Source of the DNA: a virus
DNA length: 44,403 nucleotides
Strand: one strand, 5' to 3'
Virus record (IMG/VR): IMGVR_UViG_3300042387_001497
Location: 1-44,403 of that record
This document shows, one piece after another, positions 16,779 through 27,700 of the stretch (the stretch's first letter is position 1; each line of letters opens with the position of its first letter). The notes under the pieces are model-generated. The model saw only the letters and a list, made by a program, of their open reading frames with translations. It searched no databases and had not been told where the DNA came from. A program made the translations under genes and the position numbers.

Positions 16779-17810
16779 ATGGCACAAATTCAAGCTGGAG
16801 AATCTTACGACACTGGAGACCAGGTTACAGCGGCTAACCTAAACAACCATGTTAATGGTGCTGTTTTGCTTCCTGGTGCAATTCTTGACCAACCAGAAGA
16901 AACATCTCCAAATGTTACAGCTGGTGGTGATGTCATTCTTATTTACGACACATCAACATCGCTTCTAAAAAAGGCTAAACTTTTTAACATTTTTTCGCAG
17001 GAATTCGACCTTCTTAAGGTAGAGTCTATCCTAGGTAAAGCAAATACGGACATTGACATCAGGACATCTGGTAGTGCTGATATTGTAATCGCAACCGACC
17101 CGCTTGCAAATCCTCCTACTACAAACGCAATCACAATTTCCGCTGATGGCCTTCTGACTCTTTCAGGGGAATCAGTTTACATTTCAGGAAACACTCAACC
17201 TGAAGTTCTTAGATATGCCAGCGCTTATCCCCAGCAGCTTGCTGGCGTTACAACATCTCAACTTAAGCTTCCCTGGGGCACAACATCACAAAGACCGACA
17301 ACAAGCCCAATTTCAGATGACTATGCTGGCACATCTGATGTCAATGTCAAGCTTCAGGGCACAGTCAGGTACAACACACAAACCAAGAATGTTGAGTACA
17401 GGACCCAGGATACCACCAACAATTGGAAGACTGTTGCAACCACAGAATATGTTGACACAGCATCTTCCCAGGCTGGACCCAAGTGCAAGGTAATGGCTGT
17501 TTATAACGGACAGACCCTTACGCTTCAAAACGGTTACAATGTAACAAGCATTACAAGCACCCCTGGTCAGGCAGGATGGATGAACGGCCTGGCAAGAAGA
17601 ATCACATTTACGACACCTTTTGCAAATACAAATTACGGTGTTTCGCTTTCTGTTGAAACAACAGGCACCTCCTTTATTGTTGTAGGTGGTTATGTTGTTG
17701 CAAAGGCTCTTACATATGTTGATGTTATTTTTTCTTATGACTCACCAGCGGCTGGAACATATGCACCAATTGCAGGAACACGGGCACATGTGATGTGCTT
17801 CGAGGTTTGA
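16779..17810 (+). CDS. Tail fibre or appendage protein
   Basis: A 343-residue protein. An N-terminal segment (GESYDTGDQVTAANLNNHVNGAVLLPGAI) is typical of the virion-attachment end of phage fibre proteins. The middle resembles fibre shafts (ADIVIATDPL, ITISADGLLTLSGESVYISG), with QGTVRYNTQTKNVEYRTQ at about 190-206 as seen in many fibre proteins. The C-terminal 100 residues form a beta-rich domain (RRITFTTPFANTNYGVSLSV) like receptor-binding C-termini. It overlaps the next gene by TGATG. Confidence 0.75.
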   Translation: MAQIQAGESYDTGDQVTAANLNNHVNGAVLLPGAILDQPEETSPNVTAGGDVILIYDTSTSLLKKAKLFNIFSQEFDLLKVESILGKANTDIDIRTSGSADIVIATDPLANPPTTNAITISADGLLTLSGESVYISGNTQPEVLRYASAYPQQLAGVTTSQLKLPWGTTSQRPTTSPISDDYAGTSDVNVKLQGTVRYNTQTKNVEYRTQDTTNNWKTVATTEYVDTASSQAGPKCKVMAVYNGQTLTLQNGYNVTSITSTPGQAGWMNGLARRITFTTPFANTNYGVSLSVETTGTSFIVVGGYVVAKALTYVDVIFSYDSPAAGTYAPIAGTRAHVMCFEV

Positions 17811-18229
17811 TGGTTGATATTGTTCAATTCCTGAAAAGACGAAGGGAATCCTTCAAGAATCCCTGTTTCAGAATTGAGCCACTGATGGACTGGATTAACT
17901 GGTCTGCGTCTAACGGAACACTTTTTCATATTTCAACAAATCCAGGCACTTTTGAAGGCATGGCAATAGCCTGGAAAGTCAATAGAGTGGAAGGAGAAAA
18001 GAACCTAGATTATTTTATTAAGAACTACGACCCCACATCTAGTGATTACGACCTATTCATACTTGACTTTTTCTGCGAAAATGCGGCCTCAAGAAGAATT
18101 TTGATTGACAAAATACGACAAAGCAACAAAAACCATGTTGATGTTTGGTGCCTAAGGAAGGGCGACATTGGCAAAATTAAACCCTCATATATTAATCTAT
18201 TTTACAAACTACAATGGGAAGCAAAGTAA
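17810..18229 (+). CDS. Hypothetical protein before the internal virion proteins
   Basis: A 139-residue alpha/beta protein (MVDIVQFLKRRRESFKNPCF...). The segment FHISTNPGTFEGMAIAWKVN followed by YDLFILDFFCENAASRRILIDKIRQSN resembles small acyltransferase-like proteins that precede internal virion genes in several podophages. I see no decisive catalytic motif, so that remains a resemblance. It starts at the ATG overlapping the fibre stop; its end overlaps the next gene by 16 bases. Confidence 0.65.
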   Translation: MVDIVQFLKRRRESFKNPCFRIEPLMDWINWSASNGTLFHISTNPGTFEGMAIAWKVNRVEGEKNLDYFIKNYDPTSSDYDLFILDFFCENAASRRILIDKIRQSNKNHVDVWCLRKGDIGKIKPSYINLFYKLQWEAK

Positions 18230-19074
18230 GCGCACCTCCTCCTAGGAACTACCAAAAGGAAATGGAACAGGCAATGTTGGCTCAGTTCAACATGGCTCCT
18301 GAAATGATTGCAATGGAGAAGTCTCTTATGCCGAGGCTTCAGGAGCTACAAATGCTTGGTCTCAGGGGTCAGGCAAACAACATGTTCAACCTTATGGGTG
18401 AGTTTGCACCCTTGGCTGCACAAAGAACGGCTGAATATAACGAAATGATGTCCCCTGTCATGGGGAGGCTTGGCGTACAAGCCAGGGAAAACTACATGCA
18501 GACACTTGGTGGTGGTGCAGATATCTTGAACTCGCTTACAAGCCAGGCAAACGCTGGTTTGGCCGCTGGGCAGGGTTTGACAAGGGAGGAGCAGGACTAC
18601 ATCAATCAGGTCACAAGGGCTTCCTATGCCGCACGAGGACTTGGAACAAGCGGCAATGCGGCTGTTGCAGAGGCTCTCAACTCCTTCCAGATGAGAAGGG
18701 CAAACGAGGACAGAAACAGAGGGTTTGCGGCAAATGTCCTTGGTCTCAATACCAATGTCGCAAACACTGGGTACCAGCTTTTTGGCCAGCCCCTTATGGC
18801 TAACACGGCAGCATACAGCCCTAGCGGTATGCTTGGCATCAGCCAGCAGTTCAATCAGGCAGTTGGTCCTAATTACCTGAGACCTGAATCACAGGCAGCA
18901 TTTGACATCAACTCTGCCAATCAGTCCATGGATTTCCAGGCCAGGGCAGCAAGCTCCGCAAACAAGGCAGCCATTACTGGTGCAATTATTGGTGGCATTG
19001 GGACCATGGCTGGCGGCTGGGCCAAGGGTCTGGCAATGAGACCTCCTGTTCCTGGTGGCGATAAAGGTAATTAA
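18214..19074 (+). CDS. Internal virion (DNA-ejection) protein A
   Basis: A 286-residue helical protein, rich in Ala, Gln, Met and Asn. The segment SYAARGLGTSGNAAVAEALNSFQMRRANEDRNRGFAANV region (about 133-170) is a pattern common to podovirus internal proteins. A Gly/Ala-zipper membrane helix lies near the C-terminus (ITGAIIGGIGTMAGGWAKG). By analogy with T7 gp14-like proteins it could insert into the outer membrane or form part of the ejection channel. Its place first in a run of three internal proteins supports this. Confidence 0.72.
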   Translation: MGSKVSAPPPRNYQKEMEQAMLAQFNMAPEMIAMEKSLMPRLQELQMLGLRGQANNMFNLMGEFAPLAAQRTAEYNEMMSPVMGRLGVQARENYMQTLGGGADILNSLTSQANAGLAAGQGLTREEQDYINQVTRASYAARGLGTSGNAAVAEALNSFQMRRANEDRNRGFAANVLGLNTNVANTGYQLFGQPLMANTAAYSPSGMLGISQQFNQAVGPNYLRPESQAAFDINSANQSMDFQARAASSANKAAITGAIIGGIGTMAGGWAKGLAMRPPVPGGDKGN

Positions 19075-19083
19075 TTTAAAAAC

Positions 19084-21798
19084 ATGGCATCACCATTTAA
19101 AGAATACCAAGGCGGCATTCAGGCTATTCCCAACGCATATCAGATGATGACTGCTCCAACGAGCATCATCGCACAGAGTGCTTTGGCTGGTCTTGACAAA
19201 TACATGAAGGGCAAGGAAGAGGGTGAACAGCAAGCCGCTGCCATTGCCGAAAAGAGAGAAGACAGGGCGCTGAAGGCCCAGGAACTAAACAGAAAGTATG
19301 TAAAGGACCAGGCTGACAGAAACACCAAGATGTATGAGCTAAAGCTCAACGAGGGAAAGATTGAACTGGACACAATCAAGGACGAGCAGGATTCGACCAG
19401 GGCTGAGTTGGCCGACTTGCAGGCACAGGCCATGCTTTTTAAGCAGACATCTGGCAGGGGGAGAACACAGCATGAAATCGGGGAAATGCCAGAATACAAG
19501 TCATTGGTTGAAAGAATTACACAGCTTAATGCTGACATTGCCGACCAAAATTCCAGAAGAAAGGATGTTCTTTCAAGAAACAGGGTTTACAATCTTGCCG
19601 CACAAAGGGCAGCAAACGCTGAACCCAATGTTAGTCCTATGGACGCTGGCAAGGCTGCAAGATTTGTTACGGCTGCAATCAACCAATCACTTGGAAATCC
19701 TATTGGTCAGGTTATGGATGCGTTTGGTGGAACTGGAAATATGGCTGACATTCTGAGGCTTGGAAACCAGCTCTCAAACTTCTCCAATTCACAGGGCGGG
19801 GTTCAGACAAATTCCGTTACACAGACTCCAGCAACTGGCATGTCGGAGCCTACGCCGACAATGCCAACCAACAGACCTGACGCTGGACCAAGAATGCAGG
19901 AACCAGTTGATGGCGGCTCAGTTCCAGCACAGCCCCAAGAAGAGCCCATCACGGCAACATATCCAGAAACTGGAGCCCTTGTTGATTCGGAAGGAAACCC
20001 CTTGAAATTTTCCCAGACACCTCCTCCTGAAAGCGAGGAGTCTGTCATGTTCAGAGCCAGGCACCAAGGTGGACTTCTAAGGTTTAATACTGTCGGTGCT
20101 AATGGTCTGCCTCCTAGTGCTGGAGATGGAATTTGGCAGCTTGGCAAGCAAGGTTTTGAAATTGGGAAAAACTTTGTCGTTGACCCTGACGCCGAGATTG
20201 CCGCTGGTGTTGGCGAAGGTTGGGCCCGTGTCGGTGGAAAGCGTGAGTACAAAATGACGCCAAGTCTTTCCATGACAACGGAAGGGACAAAAACTGCAAC
20301 AGACCTATATAATAAACTTAAGGCGTCTGGAAAACTTAGTGCTGAATGGAGTCTTGCTGATTTCCGTGACGCATATGCTGTCAGGGCCTATCTTAACAAC
20401 ACTGGCGAAGTCAGGCCTGATGCCGTTGCACAACACTCGGCTATGTGGGCTGACCTTTCGAGAACAAACAGGGGACAAACAACTGATGGGAATATTCCCG
20501 TTCCTGCTGCATATGTGGCGTCAGACCTCAGGTCCCCAGTGTCTGAGTATAAGCCGTACACGCCAGAAAACATCCCTCCGTTTCCAGAACAGGACCCTTA
20601 TGTAATCATCCCAACCAAGGCTGGAATTCCAATCTCCAACCTTGTCAACTCTGCAATTAATCAGAGAAACGAGGCTGCCACAGCCAGGTGGAGGGCCGAA
20701 GTTGCAGCCGTTCAAAACAGAACCGAGGCTGCAAAGGCACAGGCAGAAGGTGCAAAGGCTCTTGCAGAAGGCGCAAAGGCTGAAAACGAAAGACTTCAGA
20801 TTCAAAGCAAGGAGGAAATTGAAGCTGCAAAGCATGTGGCAACAAGCGCCCAGGCAATGCCTGGACTAACGCCCAACTCAACCAATAGGGCAAACGGCTT
20901 CGTAAGATATGCTGTCAGCCCTGAAACAAGAACTGCGTTTGATTCAATTGCAAAATCTTCTGCAAGCAGTGGCAGAAGGCAAAATCCCTCAAACATTGAC
21001 TATTCCAGGGCGTTCATGGGCATTGCGTCCGCTGGCGTCGACCCCGAGCTTGCAAAGAAGGATGTTGTTGGCTCCAGGGAGTCCTGGGAGTCGTTTAGAA
21101 AGGGCTTCCTTGCTTCAGGAATCCTTACGGCAGAGCTTGAAAGACAGGTTACAGAGGCCAATCAGGACTTTGGTGTGATTCTTGGAAGAGTCAAAAATCA
21201 ATTCAGACCTGGAACGGCGGCTGCATCAAACTACAGAATGTTCTTGCTTGGTGCCTTCAGAAAGTCAACTGTTGGTCTTGGTAACCCCTCAAACTTCGAA
21301 CAAGAGCTACTGCTCTCGCTTATTCCTGACCCTAAGGCAATCTTTGAGATGAAGGATTCAGCACTTGCGAGAGCCAGAATGCTTATGTTCTACCAGGCCG
21401 CCACAATGGTCAGAGAAATGGATATGCACAACATGGAGTTGACTGAGCAGACTGAGGAGCAGTTGACTCAGATGTTTAGAAGTGCTGGTGTTATTCGTGG
21501 AAGCCAAAGAATTACAAAGGCTGCCATGGAAGACCTTAATACAGTCCTTAGAGACATTAACGACAACCCTCAGATTCAGGTTGACAGAATCATGAACTGG
21601 GTTACAAGAAATCAGTACCATATTGGGGCAGAAAGACAATTCGATACTCTCAGAGAAGAGCTCAGAACAAGATGGCTTAGGTCTGGTTCTACTGAACACG
21701 CAAAGGCTCGTGAGGCACTTGTGGAGGAAATTGGAAGAGAACCCGACCCCAAGACAAGAACAAGACTCCTCGAAATGGTCGCAGATTCTTACAAATAA
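19084..21798 (+). CDS. Internal virion (DNA-ejection) protein B
   Basis: A 904-residue protein. Residues about 40-165 are strongly helical and charged, with coiled-coil character. A Pro/Gln/Thr-rich linker follows (about 235-320). A second long Ala/Glu helix (AAKAQAEGAKALAEGAKAE within about 540-590) contains a repeated AxAEGAKA unit. The C-terminal 300 residues are helical. The middle position of three and overall helicity resemble T7 gp15-type proteins, which form a periplasmic conduit. No enzyme motif is visible. Its stop overlaps the start of the giant protein (TAATG). Confidence 0.72.
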   Translation: MASPFKEYQGGIQAIPNAYQMMTAPTSIIAQSALAGLDKYMKGKEEGEQQAAAIAEKREDRALKAQELNRKYVKDQADRNTKMYELKLNEGKIELDTIKDEQDSTRAELADLQAQAMLFKQTSGRGRTQHEIGEMPEYKSLVERITQLNADIADQNSRRKDVLSRNRVYNLAAQRAANAEPNVSPMDAGKAARFVTAAINQSLGNPIGQVMDAFGGTGNMADILRLGNQLSNFSNSQGGVQTNSVTQTPATGMSEPTPTMPTNRPDAGPRMQEPVDGGSVPAQPQEEPITATYPETGALVDSEGNPLKFSQTPPPESEESVMFRARHQGGLLRFNTVGANGLPPSAGDGIWQLGKQGFEIGKNFVVDPDAEIAAGVGEGWARVGGKREYKMTPSLSMTTEGTKTATDLYNKLKASGKLSAEWSLADFRDAYAVRAYLNNTGEVRPDAVAQHSAMWADLSRTNRGQTTDGNIPVPAAYVASDLRSPVSEYKPYTPENIPPFPEQDPYVIIPTKAGIPISNLVNSAINQRNEAATARWRAEVAAVQNRTEAAKAQAEGAKALAEGAKAENERLQIQSKEEIEAAKHVATSAQAMPGLTPNSTNRANGFVRYAVSPETRTAFDSIAKSSASSGRRQNPSNIDYSRAFMGIASAGVDPELAKKDVVGSRESWESFRKGFLASGILTAELERQVTEANQDFGVILGRVKNQFRPGTAAASNYRMFLLGAFRKSTVGLGNPSNFEQELLLSLIPDPKAIFEMKDSALARARMLMFYQAATMVREMDMHNMELTEQTEEQLTQMFRSAGVIRGSQRITKAAMEDLNTVLRDINDNPQIQVDRIMNWVTRNQYHIGAERQFDTLREELRTRWLRSGSTEHAKAREALVEEIGREPDPKTRTRLLEMVADSYK

Positions 21799-24700
21799 TG
21801 ACTCCCACACAACCTAGACCGTCACAACCGATTGCAGACAACGACCCTCTTTTCACTGTTGGAACACAGGAGTCGCTGCTGACAATCAAGAACGAGGAGC
21901 AGTCCGACTCGTTCCTTAGGCACAACGCAACGGCATCTCTTGCACAGGTTGCAAAGGAAAGACTTAGACCTACCACCGTTCAAACGGTGGACCCAGCCAC
22001 TGGAAGGGTTCCCTCAATGGACCAGCTAACCAGGTCATTTACAGCCTCAACGCACGCAAAGTGGTATGCGTCCGTTGGTCTTCCAGAAGGGGTGACGCAC
22101 AATTCTACAGAAAGCGTCATGCTTTCGGTTGCCAGGCAAAGAGAGTCAACACGAAGGGTTGTCGAGCGCCTTAAGCCCCTTGTTGCAAGGGCATATGCTG
22201 GCGGGGGAGTTGACCCAGCTGATACTGGTCTTGGCGACAAGCTTCTTGCTGCCGATGTCGATATTTGGGTTGATATGTTTGGCCAGCAACTGACTCCGAA
22301 GGAAAAGGAAGATTTCAGGAGATATATTGGCTCGGTTGACGCCCAAATGGGCATTTCCCCGTTTAACGAACTTAGGAACTTTGTCGTTGGTCTTTCTCCA
22401 GTCCACAAGGAAGGCAGACTTATCTATGAAAAGATGAGTGCCAGGGACGGGTTCAGAATCCCTACAACAGACGAGGGCCTAAGGCAGCTTGAGTCACTTT
22501 CGTCTTACAGAAGATACTTGTCTGAAAGCGGACAGGACAGCATGGACTTTGCATCCATTCCAGAAATGTTTGCAAACGCAATTACAAATGTCGCAAGGGG
22601 TATCGGCAACATTGCGGTTCCCGATGACGACATTTCAGATGAATGGAGGTCTGACCCGAACAAGTACGCAAGGGTTCGTGCGGCTCTTGATTCGTTTGCC
22701 AAAATTGGTAAGCTTTACGGCGAAAACCCCCTGCTGGACAGCGGCACGGAAAAGGAGATTACTTATTCAAGGCGTGTTGCTGCGTCAAGGGGAATGCTTG
22801 ATACGCTTAACACAAAGGATGTAATCGTTTCAAATCCAGCCCAGGTTGGACGGATGTTTGTTGACGAACACATTGGTTCTGCAAAGGAACTTGTTCAGCT
22901 TTATAACGAGGGTGCTTTCAAGCCAAACAGCAGGCTTGCCCCGCTTGCCTCATCGCTTGACGGCCTTGTTGTCTCTACAGCTGGACTTGCTGCACTGTTT
23001 TACCATTCTGAAGACCCCAACTCCCTTGTCAATGTCGTCAGGCAAATTGATGACAATATCACCCTGAGCGATGAAAGCATTAGAAGTTACGCAAACAGCA
23101 AAGGAATTACAGTTCAGCAGGCCAAGGAACAAATGAGAAAGCTGGCCCTTATTGAGACAATCAACTCGGCGCTTGAGTTCAGGGAAGCTGAGGCAAATTG
23201 GCAAAGATACGGTTGGGCTTTCAGGACAAACGGTGGAGCAACTGGCAAGACATATATTGGCGACCTTGTTGGTCTTGGCGGCGACAATGACATGCTTCAA
23301 GGTGCTCAAATTCTTGCAGACCCTTTTGTGGCTGCTGGTCTTGGATTCAAGGCAGTAAAGGCTGCTTCGGCGGCAAGAACTGCAACTCAACTTACTGGAA
23401 GGCTGGCTTCCGCCACCCGTGCTCTTGAAAAGCTCCAAAGCATTGGAATCACAACAGGTGCACTTCCCGACACGCTCAAGTCAATGGTAGAAAGCATCAG
23501 GGTTTCGATGGCAAGCAAAAGGGGTGTTGCCGCAGATACAATTAGCGAAATGGATGTGCTTTCCCACATCGAGCGTGGCGAGGCACGAATTGGTGAGCTT
23601 GTCACAGACAAGTCTGGTGCGACACGGTGGGTTGAAAGAAAGCTCACAAAGTCCGAGCTTGCAATGTTCAGCGACGAAGTTGTTAAGTCCGCAGCAAGGG
23701 TTGAGGCTTATCATGCGAAAAGAATCGCTGCCGCACGCAAGCTCATGGAAAGAAACCAGGGTAAACCGTTGTCCACATGGGGTAAGTGGGTTGGTGAAAA
23801 CTTCCTCACGGAACTGAGCGCTGGATTTGACAATCCTATAGTCAAAAAGCTAATTGATTCGCTCACAAAGGTTGGTATTACTGGTCAGGTTGGCCAGTCG
23901 GCTGCTGCCGATGTCTCAAGGGGTGCTCTGAACAGAAGTGCCATCTTTGGTGGTGCAAAGGCTGTTGATATTTGGAGAAGAATCAGTGGAGCTGGCGCTG
24001 CTGGTGTTGCGGCGGTTCCTGGTAATCCATTCAGCCTTGCCGCTGGTGCGGTTGGCGTTGCTTTGTTCCTTCCAGACCTTTTGTCAGCCGTTGGCTGGTC
24101 TGGCAATACTGGCAAGTATTTTGCCAACTACATGCGTTATTATGGTGCGAATAGACAACTTGGTGGCTCAATTGCTGCAGCAAGACTAAGAGACATTTCC
24201 AGCGAAATTGAGAGGCTTAATGCGTTTAAGTCTGGCGGTGCGTCGCTTACAGAAGAGGAAATCAAAAAGTGGCGCCTTGGCGAAATCTCAGCAGGAAGAC
24301 TTTCATCCGAACAAATCAGAACAATTGAGGCGCAAATCGAGCTTTTGACTGGAGAGGCTGCCTGGGTTCAAAACCTTCATTCGATTGGGTTTGAGTCTAT
24401 CATGGTTGGTGCAATGAAAAACTCTGGTGCGTTGATTTCGTCCACGCTTGTTCTTGACGCAATGCTGAAGGCAAATGACTCAAATTCAAGAATCGGAACG
24501 GCTGCAATGTTTGCCATGAGTGGAAATGTGCTTAATTCTGCCGCTGGTGTTTTCTACAGAAACACAAACAATGTCAGAAGAAGGGTTGACCTTAACAGAA
24601 TCGAGTTCCACAACCTTATTCATAAGTCAAAGCCACATGACGCACAGCGCCTAATCCAGGCTTATATCGCACATAGGTCAGCTGGAACAGCAGACAACTT

Positions 24701-27700
24701 TGTTCAGGCAATTGTTCATTTGAACAGAATTGTCAACCCCAACACTGGTATTCTTTATGTGGACAGAGCTGGCATGGCTGCAAATTCGCAACTAATCCAA
24801 GCGGCAAATCTTGTTGATTCAACAAGCCAAGAGGCATCAAGGCTTAGGCTTGAGGCTGAAGGCAAGGCAAAGGGTCTTTCTGGCCGTGACCTTGGCAAGT
24901 ACATTAGAAACGGTCTTAAGAATGAAACACAGGCCGCAACTGGATATGACCTTAGAAGAACGCTGATTGAGGAGGCAAACGCAAGAGGCCTAAAGGGGGA
25001 TGAGGTTAACGCTTTTGTTCAGACTGAACTTGAAAAGCGTCTTGCAGCAAGAGCAAGCGTTGAACAAAAGCAAAAGCTTGAGTCTGAATACGCCATGCTT
25101 GCGGCTGAATCCAGGTTGATTGCTGACAAGGTTGAAAAGGCACATGTCGAAGAAGCTTCTGCTCTCGATGTGCTTGAGCAGTCGTACAGCGAACTCGGAA
25201 TCCCTCTAAGAAAGAAAGACGGAAGCCCAGTTGCATTCGCACCAGCTGACTTTTCGTCCGCAGAGGCGTTTGTTGATGCCGTAAGAAGGGAGGCTGGACA
25301 GGATGTTATTGGCGGAGTTGTTGACGGAAAAGCAACTGGCCTTATGGCACTTCCTCCTGACCAGTTCAAAGAGATGTTTGAAAGATTCAAGATTGCGCAA
25401 GTTGGACACCTAAATGCCCAAAAGGGAAAAATGACTCTTATTGCCGATTTTAATTCTGTCATGAACAGGTTTGAGGCTGTTTCAAAGGAAAGAATGGCCA
25501 ACATCGACATGGACGCATCACTTGATACAAGAAATTGGAGAAGGGGTAGCACATTTGTTTACACAGACTACGGAATGGGCAGCGGACCTGGGCTTGGCTA
25601 TGTTGTCGCCGACGGTGTTTTTGTCGTTGATAGACCCATGCCAGATGGAACAGTCAAGTCTGACATCGTTCTTAACCTTGAAGACCTTAAAATTGGTCCT
25701 ATTTACGAGGAACTTGCACATGCAATCTTTGTGTCCACAAGCTTTAGGGGCTTCAGGAACCTCATTGAAAAGAACCTTTATGGCGACTGGGTTTTCAACC
25801 CTGAATCTGGGACATGGATTTCGAAGAATCCTCCAGAAGGAGAGGCTTCAACACACCCCCTTGCTGGTCTTTGGGCCTCCAAGAACTCAAGCGTAGAAGG
25901 CGTCTTGGTGTCCTTTGATGACAAGGGCAAGCCATCAATGCCAGCACTTAGGCTTTTTTCAGAGGCATATTCAGACAACCTGACACCCGAAGGAAAGAGA
26001 CAGTTCATGTCCAAGTTTGACAGGGCTGAGGAGCTGTTTTCCCATAATCCAGAGCTTGGAATTAGGCTAATGCAGGATGTCACAAACGAACTGTTTGCCT
26101 TTGCTTACAGACAGCGCCTTATGAATGCATCGCCTGGGTCGTTCAAAAACAGCTACGACCCTGCAATGACAGCCACCTCGCCAATCGAAATCGAGGGTTC
26201 TCCGCTTACTCCAAACGCTGGTGACGCTGGCCCTGCATCAAACAGCAGGGCATCAGCAAGCCTAAAGACAATGTTCTATAAGATGCTTGTTGGGGAGTTG
26301 ACCGCAAACGAAGGTGCGCAGATGCTTCTTAAGATTCAAAAGGGCGACTTCGGCCCCATGTCTCCATCCGAAATGCAACTGATGGGCACAGAAAGCATCG
26401 CAAAGTTGCTGGCTGTGTTCGGAAGAAATGGCATCTACGACAGACTTACTGCAAAAACGCTGTCAAAGCACCTGCTTGAAAGCGGTCTTTCTCCTGAGAT
26501 TTTTGGAGCTGGTAATTGGTCTTCGGCCAAGCTTTTCCACGAAGTAACTGGGGAGGCGCTTGACCTTCCTCCTGGACTCAGGGAAATCGTTGACACAGTT
26601 CATTACTTTGCAAGGGACAGGATTGGTGAAACAGACCCTTACATGTTTGAGGATTACTCTGTTTGGGATAGCAAGACTGGAGTTCCCATTGATGTCTGGC
26701 CCCCCAATCACCCCCTTGCTGGACAGCCAGTCAACCATGTTCTCTACGCCGCAACAAGGAATAACATGAACCTTATTGACGGCAAAACAGGCAGGCTTCG
26801 CAACCTACATGAGATTATCTCAGAGGAAAGAAGAAGCATGGACCAGTTCACACGACTTCTCCTGCACGGAAACCAAAAGGGTGAGATTACATCATTCCAG
26901 GTTACCGATGGTGCTGTTTATCTTAATGGCGCTGGCAAGATGACCAAGCAGGAATCCGAAAGAATCATCAAGGCTGCCAAAGATTCAAAGATGAATCCCA
27001 ACCAGCTAACTGCTCTTATCAAGATTGTTTCAGACCTTGCTGATTCCAATCCTGACAATCCCATCATTCCCGAGAGGGCTGGTAGACTACCTATTTATCA
27101 GATTATCTATCGTGGTGTTGAACAGCAGGACAAGATGGGTAGGCACAGGAGGGTTGGTGGCATCCTTTCTGACAGACACGGTGTCATTTACAATGTCTTT
27201 ACGGACTGGACTGGCTTTGACAGCAATGGTAGGCCAATCATTGATGAAAGAGGCAATCAGCAGTATATCAGGGCTGCATATGCAAATATGTTCGACCTGG
27301 ATGCGCTTGGCAGAAGATTCGAGCTTTTCTGGAATGGTCAGCTTAGGGATGAAAATGGTGCTATTCCCACTTTGATGAAATACAACAGCGTCAGGGCTAG
27401 GTTCAAGAACAAGTCTGAAATCCAGGAAGTTGTTGACCAATACTTGGTTCACCTTGCAGAAGGCGGAAGAATCGCAAGGGACCTCAAGGACACTAAGGCT
27501 CCAAGCAAGACTGCTGTTGAGACATTCAGAGACTTCCTGATTTCACAGGGCAGGTATCCAGACCAGGCCGAGGCAGAGTATCTTGCCAGGGTTGCACACT
27601 TTGTGGTGGGCAGCAGGGCAAGCGAATACATCCTAACTGGCAAGATGCCTGGGGAAGGTGTTCCTGACATGGACATTGGGTCAAGAAAGCTTAGGCAGAG